A DNA stretch of 58,975 bases from Patescibacteria group bacterium (GTDB lineage: Bacteria > Patescibacteriota > JABMPQ01). Of this stretch, positions 1 through 7,725 are shown piece by piece. Numbering within the stretch: position 1 is the first letter of the stretch; the number at the start of each line of letters is the position of its first letter. The notes under the pieces are model-generated. The model did no database searches. It was not told where the DNA came from and was given only the letters and a program-made list of their open reading frames with translations. Position numbers and translations under genes: made by a program. The DNA lies in assembly GCA_018818965.1 (NCBI GenBank), contig JAHJQX010000043.1, forward strand, positions 1-58,975, given 5' to 3'.

Positions 1-600
1 ACCCTCGCCTTCTATTTTTAGTTTGCTAGTATCAATTATATTTTCTGGAGTAGCGGTAGTGGTCGTTTCACTTGTTGTCTCGGCGGCGGCTTCCCCTCCG
101 GCGGCTTCATTATTTCCTTCCTCGGTGTTGGGCGGGATTATTTCCTCAATGGTAGTATTAGCTTCTTCTCCCGAGGTGGGGTCTTCTATTTGTTCCCGAA
201 AATCTAATGATGGAGTCTCACCAATAGCAGCAATCGCCTGGCTGATATCAGTCACGCCAGCCAGCTCAACTACCAAACGGCGCTGACCACCTGCCTGGAC
301 AGTTTGGACGACCGGTTCAGAGACTCCGAGAGCATTTACCCGCCGCTCGATTACATCACGCACGCCTTCCATCGAACTGTCGTAATCTTCTGGTTGTACA
401 TTGGACAAATCAGCTTGATAAACCAAATGCGCTCCGCCTTGCAAATCTAAACCAAGGTGAACTTTTAGTTCCTTTTCATAAGGGATCTTGACGGAATTTA
501 GATTTATATTAGGACCTTTGGGCCAGTCAACCAGGCCGGCCAGGCCAGCTAACACTAATATTCCTAAAAAAGTTAACCAAATTTTGGCGCGAGTAGACAT
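1..600 (-). CDS. secD: Protein translocase subunit SecD, N-terminal part (cut by window edge)
   Basis: The reading frame is open from an ATG at 600 to the first base, so only the first 200 codons are present. After a short cytoplasmic start comes one membrane helix (about residues 5-22), then the motif LGLDLQGGAHLVYQ, which is typical of SecD, and the first periplasmic domain with VRDVIERRVNALGV. SecD works with SecF in the membrane, helping SecYEG release exported proteins with proton-motive force. A low-complexity Glu/Ala/Thr stretch (about residues 150-190) sits where many SecD proteins of this group have a variable insert. The gene follows the L,D-transpeptidase gene by 18 bases in the same direction. 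The identification is firm; the C-terminal membrane half lies outside the window. Confidence 0.92.
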   Translation of the reverse strand, partial: MSTRAKIWLTFLGILVLAGLAGLVDWPKGPNINLNSVKIPYEKELKVHLGLDLQGGAHLVYQADLSNVQPEDYDSSMEGVRDVIERRVNALGVSEPVVQTVQAGGQRRLVVELAGVTDISQAIAAIGETPSLDFREQIEDPTSGEEANTTIEEIIPPNTEEGNNEAAGGEAAAETTSETTTTATPENIIDTSKLKIEGEG

Positions 601-618
601 GGGTAAATTGAGTTCTAA

Positions 619-2052
619 TTATTGTCTAACGTATACCTGATCACCCACGTCTGCCCAATTATACAACCAAGCGGCGTTGGGTAAAGAAATATTAACACAA
701 CCGTGACTCATTGGATGACCAAAATTGTTATGCCAAAACGCTCCGTGTAAAGCATAGCCACCGTTAAAATACATTACGTGAGGGACACCCTTAATGTCAT
801 AGTTATCTGGATGATCAGGACCGTATTCCCACTCCATATCATCGCTGACCAATTTGGTATGGATATTAAAATCACCAACTGGCGTAGGGTATTTAGCTAT
901 TCCAGTTGAAACTGAAAACTCATTTTTCTTTCGCCCACCCTTATAGACCTCTAATTTCTGTTCCGAAATATCTACTTCAATGTATTTATAGATTCCTTTG
1001 CGGCCTTCCCAAACCCGCCGACCCGGTATGGCCACAATCTCAGTCGCACTACTGCTATCAATATTACCAATTGCTATCTTTACACCCCCCCGAAAATCTT
1101 GCTCATAGGGCACAATTTCTAAAGTTTTAGGATAACCGTGAGCCTCAAAAGTTCTAATATGAGGACCATTACCATTGGAACCAACAATTACCTCGTCCTC
1201 GCCATCGCGATCAATGTCACCAGCGATTACATTTGCCCCTTCTTTGTGTCCTGCGGGGAAAGCGAGGAAATCTCCCAACACTCTCTTTGAAGCATCGGAC
1301 TTATATACTTTAACTTGACCAGTGCCAAAAGTATTCTTAGCCACTATAATCTCAGCTTCATCACCACCATCAACATTGCCCACCGCCACGTCGACTCCGC
1401 CCCGGAAATCGTTTTCGAAAGGAAATATACTTAAGCCAGTAAATCCCCCAACAGCGTTAAATGATCTAACATGAGAAGTAGAATCAAGCCCGGAGCCAGT
1501 GATAATGTCATCCCAATCATCACCGTTGATATCACCAGCGGCGACATGAACCCCGCCTTTGTAACCAGGATCATAAGCTAAAAATTCGCCAACGATCGTC
1601 TTAGCGGCGTCCGCCTTGTATACTTTTACCCAAGCTTGACCATCACTGGCTTGAGAAACAATTACTTCGTCCTTGCCATCACCGTTAACATCACCAGCAG
1701 CGACATCTACCCCTCCCCGAAAGTCGGGATGAAAAGGGAAAAAGCTAAAACCAGTAGGTTGTCCCTGAGCGTTAAAAATCCGCACTTGCGGACCACCACC
1801 ACGACCAGCCCCAACGATAATTTCTTCGGTGCCGTCACCATCAACATCACCGATCGCTACATTACCGCCACCGCGGAAACCGCTGTCAAAGGCCATGAAG
1901 GTATTATTGAGATGTTTGTTGTCAGTGTCGTAGATTTTGACCTCAGGGGCGCGGCCTTCGGAAGCGAAGGCATCCTGAGAGCTTACTAAAATACCTAGTG
2001 TTGCTACTAGGCCAGTTAATGTTAGTGACGTAAAAAGTTTGTATTTTAACAT
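619..2052 (-). CDS. Secreted FG-GAP/VCBS repeat protein fused to an L,D-transpeptidase domain
   Basis: The protein has 477 residues. An N-terminal signal peptide (about 1-30, ending DAFASEG) is followed by repeated units of the form G-D-(V/I)-(N/D)-G-D-(G/D)-x-(D/E)-E-I-(I/V)-V (about 60-345). These are calcium-binding FG-GAP/integrin-alpha-like repeats that build a beta-propeller. The C-terminal 125 residues are a YkuD (L,D-transpeptidase) domain: EVDISEQKLEVY, TPVGDF, the HG of ALHGAFWHN, and the catalytic SHGCVN with Cys near residue 452. L,D-transpeptidases make 3-3 cross-links in peptidoglycan or anchor proteins to it. The propeller may place the enzyme on a ligand outside the membrane; that role is inferred. 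Domain assignments are confident. It lies just upstream of secD in the same direction. Confidence 0.88.
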   Translation of the reverse strand: MLKYKLFTSLTLTGLVATLGILVSSQDAFASEGRAPEVKIYDTDNKHLNNTFMAFDSGFRGGGNVAIGDVDGDGTEEIIVGAGRGGGPQVRIFNAQGQPTGFSFFPFHPDFRGGVDVAAGDVNGDGKDEVIVSQASDGQAWVKVYKADAAKTIVGEFLAYDPGYKGGVHVAAGDINGDDWDDIITGSGLDSTSHVRSFNAVGGFTGLSIFPFENDFRGGVDVAVGNVDGGDEAEIIVAKNTFGTGQVKVYKSDASKRVLGDFLAFPAGHKEGANVIAGDIDRDGEDEVIVGSNGNGPHIRTFEAHGYPKTLEIVPYEQDFRGGVKIAIGNIDSSSATEIVAIPGRRVWEGRKGIYKYIEVDISEQKLEVYKGGRKKNEFSVSTGIAKYPTPVGDFNIHTKLVSDDMEWEYGPDHPDNYDIKGVPHVMYFNGGYALHGAFWHNNFGHPMSHGCVNISLPNAAWLYNWADVGDQVYVRQ

Positions 2053-2154
2053 CTTTCTGCGTTTATAATAAAAAATAACTTGCTTCTAATATAGCAAATA
2101 TACGAGAAAGCTCAATATATTGTGAGAAGTTTTTTGATATGCCAGGATATTAAA

Positions 2155-2183
2155 TTGACATAAATAGTAATTAGTGCTACACA
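2155..2183 (+). promoter_or_regulatory. Sigma70-type promoter of isolated gene at 2281
   Basis: A perfect -35 box TTGACA (2155-2160) is followed after 17 bases by TACACA (2178-2183), preceded by TG as in an extended -10. Transcription would start near 2190, giving a leader of about 90 bases before the ATG at 2281. It points away from the flanking minus-strand genes. Confidence 0.6.
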
Positions 2184-2209
2184 GGGAAGAATGCTCTTCA
2201 AAACGGCAC

Positions 2210-2263
2210 GAATCAATACAGTCTCTAGTTGCTATAAATAGCGATTGAGGGCTGTATTGATTC
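2210..2263 (+). promoter_or_regulatory. Long leader hairpin before the ribosome-binding site
   Basis: A perfect 12-base inverted repeat, GAATCAATACAG (2210-2221) and CTGTATTGATTC (2252-2263), encloses a second palindrome GCTATAAATAGC. The hairpin ends 7 bases before the Shine-Dalgarno sequence GGAGAGG (2271-2277), so folding could affect translation of the gene at 2281 or protect the mRNA 5' end. A regulatory role is inferred. Confidence 0.55.
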
Positions 2264-2280
2264 TAGCTGAGGAGAGGATA

Positions 2281-2748
2281 ATGCTACAAGTGATCGATCT
2301 GGGAAATCCGGAGTGGCTGAGTGAACTCGCTGACCTGGAGTTCCCTAAGGCCAAGGCAGCTCTGGTGGCGTTCGTGGAGGTTCACGCCGGCGACGATGCG
2401 CTCATCGCCCAGCTGGGTGATGAGCTCTTCTTCAACGACATCGGCTGGGAGATCTTCCTCGAGGCCGAGCTGGGGATTGAGCTGGAGGGACGATTAGTCG
2501 GAGCTTTCGTCAGGATCAACCGAGACAACGTTGTTCGTCTGAAGGAGTTCATCAACCAACTCCTGGTGGCCTGCGGCAGCACCTACGAGACCCACAGCTA
2601 CTGGGGTGGCACCGCCCTGGCAGCCATGCTCGAGCATGAGGACTTGTCCGAGGCAGACCTCCAGTTTGTCATCGACTCACGCACGAACCCCGATGACCTG
2701 GAGCTGTCCGAGGAGGCCGAAGTACGGTTGGAGGCGATGAGGGAGTAG
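2281..2748 (+). CDS. Unknown acidic cytoplasmic protein, isolated GC-rich gene
   Basis: The product has 155 residues and I do not recognise it. The start is placed at the ATG at 2281 because GGAGAGG lies 4-10 bases upstream; an upstream in-frame TTG at 2245 would fall inside the leader hairpin. The protein is acidic and appears mostly helical, with a C-terminal segment rich in Glu, Asp and Leu (DLSEADLQFVIDS, then LELSEEAEVRLEAM). There is no signal peptide, membrane helix or cysteine pattern. Codon use favours G and C at third positions, unlike the AT-rich neighbours, and the gene lies alone on the plus strand between its own promoter and terminator. It shares this style with the genes at 19398, 30658 and 46247, suggesting transfer. 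Confidence 0.75.
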   Translation: MLQVIDLGNPEWLSELADLEFPKAKAALVAFVEVHAGDDALIAQLGDELFFNDIGWEIFLEAELGIELEGRLVGAFVRINRDNVVRLKEFINQLLVACGSTYETHSYWGGTALAAMLEHEDLSEADLQFVIDSRTNPDDLELSEEAEVRLEAMRE

Positions 2749-2777
2749 TTTTCTCTCCTCAGTCAACCAGCACATTT

Positions 2778-2814
2778 CCCTTCGCTATACGATAAATTAA
2801 GCGAAGGGTTTTTT
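2778..2814 (+). terminator. Rho-independent terminator after gene at 2281
   Basis: The stem CCCTTCGCT (2778-2786) pairs with AGCGAAGGG (2800-2808) and is followed by six T. It overlaps the last codons of the convergent lgt gene (stop at 2797-2799). Confidence 0.8.
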
Positions 2815-3549
2815 ATTTCTATACAATCTTTGAGCTAAAAGATAAATACCAAACAATAATATTACCACTGACAGATATTGTGACCCAGTCAGTCCATAAA
2901 CACGCCAATCAAAATCTCGCAGCTGATCAATAAAAAAACGGGTGAAGCTGTACCAAATTAGAAATAGAGAAATGATTACCCCCGACGTCTTTATTTTCTT
3001 CCGCAGTGGCCAGATGACGAGAAAAAATATTAGACCAACTAAACTAGAATACATGGCGGTATTGTGTCGGATCTCGCCATAATAAGTTACACCAGTAACA
3101 AAATCTGTCACTTTTCCCATATGGTCGCCTATCAGATAGCAGCCAATGCGGCCAACAAAGATGCCGGCAGCAATGGCCAGTGCTGAGATATCCGCCATTC
3201 GCCAAGTTGGCAGTTTGTGTTTACGGAAATAGAAAACAATCGCGGCAGCAGCTAGAAAGAAGCCACCGTAAAATATCGCTCCTCCTTCCCAAAGCTTGAA
3301 AATACCTATTAGATTCTGGCTATAATGGCTCCAGTGGATAATGACATACAAAAGCCGGCCACCCAACATGCCGAAAATAATACCCAGCAGCATGATATTA
3401 TACATGTGATCAGATTTGATCTGGTGACGTTTGGTCTCGGCAATACCTACCAGTAATGCTGCCAAAAACCCGAGAGCAACCATTAGACCCCAGGTTTTAA
3501 TACTGACTGGCCCAAGCGGTATTTCAGTTATGGGGTGATATGGGATCAT
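2797..3549 (-). CDS. lgt: Prolipoprotein diacylglyceryl transferase
   Basis: The protein has 250 residues and about seven membrane helices. Lgt attaches diacylglycerol from phosphatidylglycerol to the lipobox cysteine of prelipoproteins, the first step of lipoprotein maturation; this window encodes two or more predicted lipoproteins. Matching features are the start MIPYHPITEIPLGPVSIKTWG, GGRLLYVIIHW, and the family signature region GRIGCYLIGDHMGK (about 133-146), which carries the conserved Gly-Arg. The usual His-Gly-Gly of the second conserved loop is replaced by Tyr-Gly-Gly (AIFYGGFF), so the sequence is divergent. Its start codon overlaps the last base of the hypA-like gene, so it seems to be the end of the hydrogenase transcript. 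Confidence 0.87.
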   Translation of the reverse strand: MIPYHPITEIPLGPVSIKTWGLMVALGFLAALLVGIAETKRHQIKSDHMYNIMLLGIIFGMLGGRLLYVIIHWSHYSQNLIGIFKLWEGGAIFYGGFFLAAAAIVFYFRKHKLPTWRMADISALAIAAGIFVGRIGCYLIGDHMGKVTDFVTGVTYYGEIRHNTAMYSSLVGLIFFLVIWPLRKKIKTSGVIISLFLIWYSFTRFFIDQLRDFDWRVYGLTGSQYLSVVILLFGIYLLAQRLYRNKKPFA

Positions 3550-3803
3550 TATTCTCCTTTAATTTTATCTAGCCTTATATATTTGTCGCCCGTTTTCTTC
3601 AGATGCACTTTGACTCCCTCGGCAATTGTTCCCTGGCTGAGTTGATCGAGGTTAAACTTAAAATTATCAGGCGATATTTCCTCGCCGTGTTCAATAACAA
3701 CCCCCAGATCAACGTAGATGTCTGTTATTTTAGTCAATTTTTTGCTGGCGGCGAATTCTAAGACTTTTTTGAGAATTCGGTCAGCAGCGTGAAGGTCATG
3801 CAT
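3549..3803 (-). CDS. hypA: HypA-like nickel insertion protein lacking the zinc finger
   Basis: This 84-residue protein begins MHDLHAADRILKKVLEFA and continues with a beta strand (ITDIYVDLGVV) and SPDNFKFNLDQLSQGT, the layout of HypA, which delivers nickel to NiFe hydrogenase with HypB. HypA proteins usually have 110-120 residues with two CxxC pairs forming a structural zinc site in the C-terminal half. Here the protein stops before that part and has no cysteine. His2, the usual nickel ligand, is kept. It starts 4 bases after the hydrogenase alpha gene, which supports the role. It could be a reduced HypA or a nickel chaperone that works without zinc. Confidence 0.75.
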   Translation of the reverse strand: MHDLHAADRILKKVLEFAASKKLTKITDIYVDLGVVIEHGEEISPDNFKFNLDQLSQGTIAEGVKVHLKKTGDKYIRLDKIKGE

Positions 3804-3807
3804 ATAA

Positions 3808-5067
3808 TTAATGAACGGTACAAGTAATACACGGATCGTAAGCGCGGATCAGCATTTTAATCTTGCGCTCCTTTTCCGCTTTATCCATTTTGGCCGTGGC
3901 CGGGAAATAGGCTTTAACGTCTTCTTCAAGATTAGTAATAAACTGGGCGGTAGGAGTAATAATATTCGATGCTTCGACTACGCCCTTGTCGCTCAGTTGA
4001 TACCAGTGATACAATGTTCCACGTGGAGCCTCGATACAAGCGGCGCCTTTGCCCGCTTTGAATTTGAATTTAACGCGGTCAGAACCATATTCGGCGTCTA
4101 AGACCTCGCCAAGTAATTTATTTGATTCCTCCAGACAATGAACTATCTCGACCACTTGAGCCATGACGTTGTAGAAAGAATTGTAGCAAGGTGTTTTGAT
4201 ACCAGCTGCATCCCATAATTTTTTAGCCGCCGGACTAAGCTGATCATGGTTAAGATTAATGCGCGACAAGGCACCAGCAAAAATCGGCTTTTGATTGCGC
4301 ATTACCCGCTTGACTACCTCATAGGGCCGGTGAATCTCTTTTATCTCCGCCTCATAGCCATCAGGTTCGACATTAAGACCCTTATCGCTTGTAATATTAC
4401 CCTGATATAGTCCGTATTCGTCCTCGTCATGCAGCGCCACATACTCGCTCTCACGCTCAAATTCTCGATAGTCCAACTCACCGAATAACTCACCTAGCTT
4501 TGCACAAGCCTGCAAAGTGCTCGAATATTTATCCTGTAGCTTTTGTAATTCAGCTCGGTTAGGTAGCTTCAAGAACCCACCCACCAGAGACGACACCGGA
4601 TGAACTGTCCGCCCACCTATAATTCTAATCAACTCATTACCAAAGTCACGTACCTCCAGTGCCATTTCGGTAAAACGCGGGAATTTTTTAATCAGCTCAA
4701 CGTCGTGTTTAATGTTAAAGAAATCCGACAAACATAAAAAGTAGACATGTAAGCTATGACTTTGAATAAACTGTCCATACATCATGAGCTTGCGCAGCTT
4801 AATGGTTTGTTCGGAGGGAGTGACATCGAGGGCATTTTCCAGTGCCTTGATAGCCGTGAGATGGTGTACTACCGGACAAACACCACAGACGCGAGCGACG
4901 ATTACCGGGATGTCTTTGTAGGGACGATTCAGCACCATCCGCTCAAAGAGACGCACGCCCATCTGCAGCTCCAGCTTGGCCTCGTCCATCTGGCCGTCGA
5001 TGATCTTGCCAATGAAACCAGCGTGACCTTCAATCTTGTCGATGTGATTTATTTTGAATTCTGGCAT
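3808..5067 (-). CDS. NiFe hydrogenase large (alpha) subunit, group 3b type
   Basis: This is the catalytic subunit holding the NiFe(CN)2CO centre of a cytoplasmic NAD(P)-linked hydrogenase (sulfhydrogenase type). The protein has 419 residues. The proximal motif RVCGVC supplies Cys61 and Cys64, and the C-terminal motif DPCITC supplies Cys413 and Cys416, so all four nickel ligands are present. The start MPEFKINHIDKIEGHAG is the typical family opening with the Glu-Gly-His of the active-site region. The reading frame ends exactly at DPCITCTVH followed by TAA, so there is no C-terminal tail to be cut off by a maturation protease. The beta, gamma and delta partners lie at 13.6-19.2 kb, separated from this gene by unrelated genes. 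Identification is firm; subgroup 3b is inferred from the partner subunits. Confidence 0.95.
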   Translation of the reverse strand: MPEFKINHIDKIEGHAGFIGKIIDGQMDEAKLELQMGVRLFERMVLNRPYKDIPVIVARVCGVCPVVHHLTAIKALENALDVTPSEQTIKLRKLMMYGQFIQSHSLHVYFLCLSDFFNIKHDVELIKKFPRFTEMALEVRDFGNELIRIIGGRTVHPVSSLVGGFLKLPNRAELQKLQDKYSSTLQACAKLGELFGELDYREFERESEYVALHDEDEYGLYQGNITSDKGLNVEPDGYEAEIKEIHRPYEVVKRVMRNQKPIFAGALSRINLNHDQLSPAAKKLWDAAGIKTPCYNSFYNVMAQVVEIVHCLEESNKLLGEVLDAEYGSDRVKFKFKAGKGAACIEAPRGTLYHWYQLSDKGVVEASNIITPTAQFITNLEEDVKAYFPATAKMDKAEKERKIKMLIRAYDPCITCTVH

Positions 5068-5095
5068 GAATATATTTTATTTTAATAAGTATGAT

Positions 5096-5881
5096 TTACT
5101 TAAACTTGACCGAATAAATAAATTCAGTAAACTCTGTCTCATCTAAATCTGGCCGGCGGGCAAAAACATAAAAAATAGTTGGATTATCATCGGTTGAGCG
5201 AATGTCGGTGACAAAATGTTGATCACTGCGCCAAGCCGGCTGATTAGGAAAATCGTCTATTCCTCTTTTTTTCATAATGTTATAGCGAACGGCGGGACGG
5301 TCATTTATTGTCAACTCCTCTTCAGAAAAAATATATACCGTATTGAGTGTCTGGAAGGAAGAAGCGCTAAAATATTTTACGAAAACCTGTGACTTTTCCA
5401 AATTGTTTTCACCCGTTGCTTGGGGGTCATAGAAATTAATAGCCTGAGAGTCAGCCACATACTCTGCCTGCCAATTTTCTGGGATGTCAACCTGAAAAGA
5501 GAAATTTGGGTCAACGCCGGCTAAGTCAGCCGCACTAAAAGATTTGGTTGGATTTTCTTCCACTACTTCACATTGATTGTTTTCACAAGTGCAGTCAGGC
5601 AAAGAATAGAAACTAATACTAATATCGCTTGCATTCTCTTCATTGACATTAATACAAGCTTTGGGAGTAAGTGGCTTGCATTCTTCATTTTTAGTACAAC
5701 TTTTATCACAATTTTCTGGGGCATCGTAGGCGCACTTATCTCCTAAGGGTTCTTCTGTTTTTGGCTCCTCACTTACTTTTTCATCTGATTTAGTTTCTTC
5801 TTGTTGGTCATTAGAGTTAACTGAACATCCAACTAAAAAAAGTAGGCTTAAAATAGTTATCGCTAGGTATATTTTTTTCAT
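5096..5881 (-). CDS. Cys-rich secreted lipoprotein, function unknown
   Basis: The 261-residue protein starts with a lipoprotein signal peptide (MKKIYLAITILSLLFLVGC, lipobox cysteine at 19). A charged Glu/Lys linker follows, then a cysteine-rich segment (about 49-106: CAYDAPENCDKSCTKNEEC, later CTCENNQC) that probably forms disulfides. A C-terminal domain (about 115-261) contains FSFQVDIPENWQAEYV, a pattern seen in PsbP-like or other small beta-rich domains on the outer side of the membrane. It starts 28 bases upstream of the hydrogenase alpha gene but shows no link to it. The export signal is convincing; the function is not known. Confidence 0.72.
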   Translation of the reverse strand: MKKIYLAITILSLLFLVGCSVNSNDQQEETKSDEKVSEEPKTEEPLGDKCAYDAPENCDKSCTKNEECKPLTPKACINVNEENASDISISFYSLPDCTCENNQCEVVEENPTKSFSAADLAGVDPNFSFQVDIPENWQAEYVADSQAINFYDPQATGENNLEKSQVFVKYFSASSFQTLNTVYIFSEEELTINDRPAVRYNIMKKRGIDDFPNQPAWRSDQHFVTDIRSTDDNPTIFYVFARRPDLDETEFTEFIYSVKFK

Positions 5882-5905
5882 ATTTATTCTTCCTATCTAG
5901 TTAAT

Positions 5906-6466
5906 TTATTTAGAGGAAAAATTTCTAATGCCCTGACAATAAAAATAAATCGATGCTAGCTCTAAAATGCCCAACAACAATGCTCGATCGTCATTAATAA
6001 AAATTACCAAGATACCGGCCATCAAACTCATCAATATACATGAATACCAACCGTAAATTATTCTCCGTGCTAATAAAATGGTGCTAAGTATTTCTGCCGA
6101 AACAATTATGGCTTCGAATATTGGACTTAAATTATACACACCCGAAAGGGCAAATCTTAATATCATGAACATTGCCACTAAAATCGCTAATATTTCGAAA
6201 AACGTGTCTATTTTAGTATGTTGACGATATCTATCTTTTTTCCACTTATAGAAACCATACATCATTGCGACCACTACCACCACTGTTACAGCGCCAAAAA
6301 TATTGTTTCCGTTTTGAAGCAGAAATATAATCCAAGCTATCCCGCCGATAATCTTCACAACCCAACCAGCTATTTTCTTTTTCGACAGAAGCCAGTGCCC
6401 CCCCAAATAGCCAAAGCCAGCGATAAGTTCTAGAGGGCTAGTGTTTACAATTTCCTGTAAAAACAT
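5906..6466 (-). CDS. Membrane protein, function unknown
   Basis: A 186-residue hydrophobic protein with about six membrane helices, short loops and few charged residues apart from a KWKKDRYRQ segment in a loop near residue 75. No family motif is recognised. It starts 5 bases before the stop of the next membrane gene in the same direction, so the two are probably translated together. Its codon use is AT-rich like the host. Confidence 0.6.
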   Translation of the reverse strand: MFLQEIVNTSPLELIAGFGYLGGHWLLSKKKIAGWVVKIIGGIAWIIFLLQNGNNIFGAVTVVVVVAMMYGFYKWKKDRYRQHTKIDTFFEILAILVAMFMILRFALSGVYNLSPIFEAIIVSAEILSTILLARRIIYGWYSCILMSLMAGILVIFINDDRALLLGILELASIYFYCQGIRNFSSK

Positions 6467-6471
6467 GCTAA

Positions 6472-6801
6472 CTATTTATTAGGCAGCTTTTTAAAACGTC
6501 CAATAAAATACCCTAACAAACTTCCCAAGATCAACGTCATAATAGAAATTGGGATTAGGCTTATTGGCTCTTGAGCTGCAATTATTATACCAGCTGGAAT
6601 CAAGCAAAGAAACGAGAATAAAATACCTTTAACGATATTGTTTAACTTAAGGGAGGTGGTGGCAAGAAAGAAACCAATAATCATCCACATGGAAAAAGCG
6701 GATAGATTAGCGTCCCAGCTTAGACCCTGAAAGATCATTGGGATTACGTCTAGAATTCCGGCCAAGGCACCGAAGAGGAGGCCGATTTTGATATTTTTCA
6801 T
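6472..6801 (-). CDS. Small membrane protein, function unknown
   Basis: A 109-residue protein with four predicted membrane helices and a basic C-terminus (GRFKKLPNK). The start MKNIKIGLLFGALAGILDVIPM has a Gly-rich first helix. No catalytic motif is seen. It is directly followed (5 bases) by the gene at 5906-6466 and preceded by a zinc-ribbon protein gene, so it belongs to a small block of accessory genes. Confidence 0.6.
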   Translation of the reverse strand: MKNIKIGLLFGALAGILDVIPMIFQGLSWDANLSAFSMWMIIGFFLATTSLKLNNIVKGILFSFLCLIPAGIIIAAQEPISLIPISIMTLILGSLLGYFIGRFKKLPNK

Positions 6802-6811
6802 TATTTTTTGC

Positions 6812-7123
6812 TTATAGCTTAGCTAAGGCTTCTTGAAATTCTTCGTCTGTAGCTTGATCACCCTTCAGGCACTCTTCTTCTTTTCCTTGCCAGTAGGGTT
6901 GGATTGACATATTTTTACGTGTTATTCTCTCGGCCAGTTCCTTATCTGTGCCAGGAATAGCGTCCATAAAAAACTTTACTCCACCGGTAAATATTTCAGC
7001 ACAGGCCTTAACGCTACCATCTTCATTGATGCAGTATTTACACAGCGGTCCCATTTCAGTCTCGATGCCAAAATCTTCTTTGTTGTTTAGTGGCATTCCA
7101 CATGAGATACAAGTCTTTCCCAT
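6812..7123 (-). CDS. Putative zinc-ribbon protein
   Basis: This 103-residue protein begins MGKTCISCGMPL, followed by CKYC near residue 28, making a four-cysteine zinc site. The pattern matches the 'putative zinc ribbon' family (Zn_ribbon_2), small cytoplasmic proteins of unknown role often found beside AraC-type or acetyltransferase genes. The C-terminal part is acidic and helical (TDEEFQEALAKL). It lies in the accessory block inserted between the hydrogenase genes. The domain call is good; the function is unknown. Confidence 0.72.
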   Translation of the reverse strand: MGKTCISCGMPLNNKEDFGIETEMGPLCKYCINEDGSVKACAEIFTGGVKFFMDAIPGTDKELAERITRKNMSIQPYWQGKEEECLKGDQATDEEFQEALAKL

Positions 7124-7161
7124 ATATTTTTAGTTATATTGATATTATTGAAGTATAACAT

Positions 7162-7413
7162 TTAATCTTTCCAGTTCCACCATTTTAATTTTTCCGGATC
7201 ATGCTTTTTATGCTCGGCAAAATACACCGAGGAGCGACAAACATAAAGAACGCAACGATCTATTTGGCATCCTTGATGAGCGCAAATTTTACGATATAAC
7301 TTCTCGGGATCTTTCCCGCGCAAATCCGCAACTTTATTAATTCCAATGTTTGCAAAATCTTGGGCAATGCTTTTGCCAACGCCGGGGATTGTTTGTAAGT
7401 CTTTGATGTGCAT
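7162..7413 (-). CDS. Helix-hairpin-helix protein, Cdd1-like
   Basis: The 83-residue protein opens with a helix-hairpin-helix (DLQTIPGVGKSIAQDFANIG, residues 5-24), a non-specific DNA-binding element. A cysteine-containing part follows (KICAHQGCQIDRCVLYVCR) and an aromatic C-terminus (PEKLKWWNW). This arrangement fits the 'pathogenicity locus' Cdd1 family, whose biochemical function is not known. It is 17 bases upstream of nothing recognisable and 17 bases downstream of the DUF1653 gene, in the same direction. Confidence 0.78.
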   Translation of the reverse strand: MHIKDLQTIPGVGKSIAQDFANIGINKVADLRGKDPEKLYRKICAHQGCQIDRCVLYVCRSSVYFAEHKKHDPEKLKWWNWKD

Positions 7414-7430
7414 AGGTTAGGTGAAGTTTT

Positions 7431-7658
7431 TTATCCAATAAATTCAAAGCGAGGTACCTTTTCCCCATCAATATCGACAGTTTCTAGAAACATGGCTCTA
7501 GGTCTTACCCACAGGGCATTATTCCCAAATTCGCTTGAGTTATAAAGTGCTTTGTAAACTACTAATTCTTCTAATGTCTCACTATGTCTAGCCAGACCGA
7601 TAACTTCGTATAGCTTGCCCTTGTAATGCTTATATTTTCCTGGTTTTAATTCTGCCAT
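7431..7658 (-). CDS. DUF1653 family protein
   Basis: This 75-residue protein reads KPGKYKHYKGKLYEVIGLARHSETLEELVVY and ends with a WVRPRAMFLETV block, the hallmark of DUF1653: small beta-barrel proteins thought to bind nucleic acid or to act as accessory modules. It is complete and of normal length. It lies in the accessory block with other short conserved genes and is followed directly by the Cdd1-like gene. Confidence 0.8.
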   Translation of the reverse strand: MAELKPGKYKHYKGKLYEVIGLARHSETLEELVVYKALYNSSEFGNNALWVRPRAMFLETVDIDGEKVPRFEFIG

Positions 7659-7725
7659 AATATTGTTGGATAAACATCTTTACTCCTACGGCTTGTCCAG
7701 TGATAAATGGAGTAAGTATTTCCTG

